Shown: piece by piece, positions 5,059 through 5,125 of the stretch
How positions within the stretch are numbered: the first letter of the stretch is position 1
Layout of the letters: each line of letters begins with the position of its first letter
Assembly: GCA_028698765.1 (NCBI GenBank)
Contig: JAQVVW010000140.1
Location: forward strand, 1-5,125
Length of the DNA: 5,125 nucleotides
Reading direction: 5' to 3'
DNA from: Methanoculleus sp.
GTDB lineage: Archaea; Halobacteriota; Methanomicrobia; Methanomicrobiales; Methanoculleaceae
Position numbers and translations under genes: made by a program
The notes under the pieces: model-generated
Told to the model about the DNA's origin: nothing
Seen by the model: the letters and a program-made list of their open reading frames with translations, nothing else
The model's database searches: none

Positions 5059-5125
5059 CTATGCCCGGCTGTTCCGGACGAGGTCGTCGAGTATCTTTTT
5101 GATGTCGACCCAGAGGATGAGCCCG
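5059..5125 (-). CDS. C-terminal end of an unidentified protein, possibly CheW-like (partial)
   Basis: On the - strand the frame enters from the right edge and reads 22 residues, GLILWVDIKKILDDL then VRNSRA, to a TAG at 5061-5059. The alternating hydrophobic strand followed by an acidic/basic helix, with the pattern G-L-I-L-x-x-D-I-x-x-I-L, resembles the last strand and helix of CheW-type chemotaxis coupling domains. That is a weak match over a short stretch, and other alpha/beta proteins end in a similar way. A T7 run downstream supports a true gene end. The + strand frame across the same bases is less protein-like. Confidence 0.6.
   Translation of the reverse strand, partial: GLILWVDIKKILDDLVRNSRA

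Noticed and set aside
4940..5125. + strand frame from ATG at 4940, open to the right edge and about 38 bases after a TATA element
   Set aside because: Its codon third positions are not GC-rich like the real genes here, it has no binding site upstream, and it runs antisense over the more protein-like 5059-5125 frame and its T7 terminator.

Overview
The window looks like chromosome of a GC-rich methanogenic euryarchaeon, most likely of the order Methanomicrobiales (Methanoculleus-like; the genus is an inference). The evidence is an archaeal-type 6-hydroxymethyl-dihydropterin diphosphokinase (MptE, tetrahydromethanopterin synthesis), an archaeal radical SAM/helix-hairpin-helix protein, an RCK-N/DHH/DHHA1 fusion protein, a tRNA without encoded CCA, and TATA-type promoter elements in place of bacterial -35/-10 boxes.

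Layout. 1-265 (+): C-terminal end of a CBS-domain protein whose start lies outside the window. 266-842: a 577-base gap with no convincing gene. It holds two strong GC-rich hairpins, a T-run, several TTCGAA motifs and an orphan Shine-Dalgarno-like sequence. 843-4505 (-): a compact three-gene operon, read from right to left: RCK-N/DHH/DHHA1 protein, mptE, radical SAM/HhH protein. The genes overlap by 4 and 11 bases, and the operon ends in T-runs just after the last stop. 4595-4668 (+): tRNA-Lys(CTT), divergent from the operon; both appear to use the same TATA sequence near 4554-4560. 4669-5058: a second gap of about 390 bases with T-rich tRNA 3' flanks, GC-rich inverted repeats and a near-consensus TATA element at 4898-4905 with no assignable gene. 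5059-5125 (-): the last 22 codons of a gene running off the window, possibly CheW-like, followed by a T7 terminator.

How the genes fit together. MptE makes the pterin diphosphate precursor of tetrahydromethanopterin, the C1 carrier of methanogenesis. The DHH protein is probably a nucleotide or dinucleotide phosphodiesterase with a nucleotide-sensing RCK-N domain. The radical SAM/HhH protein has no established role that I know of. Overlapping frames imply co-transcription and probable translational coupling, but a shared pathway is not shown. The best leads are the unassigned radical SAM enzyme next to a pterin gene, the RCK-DHH fusion, and the two structured gaps, which could hold unannotated small RNAs or a small repeat element.
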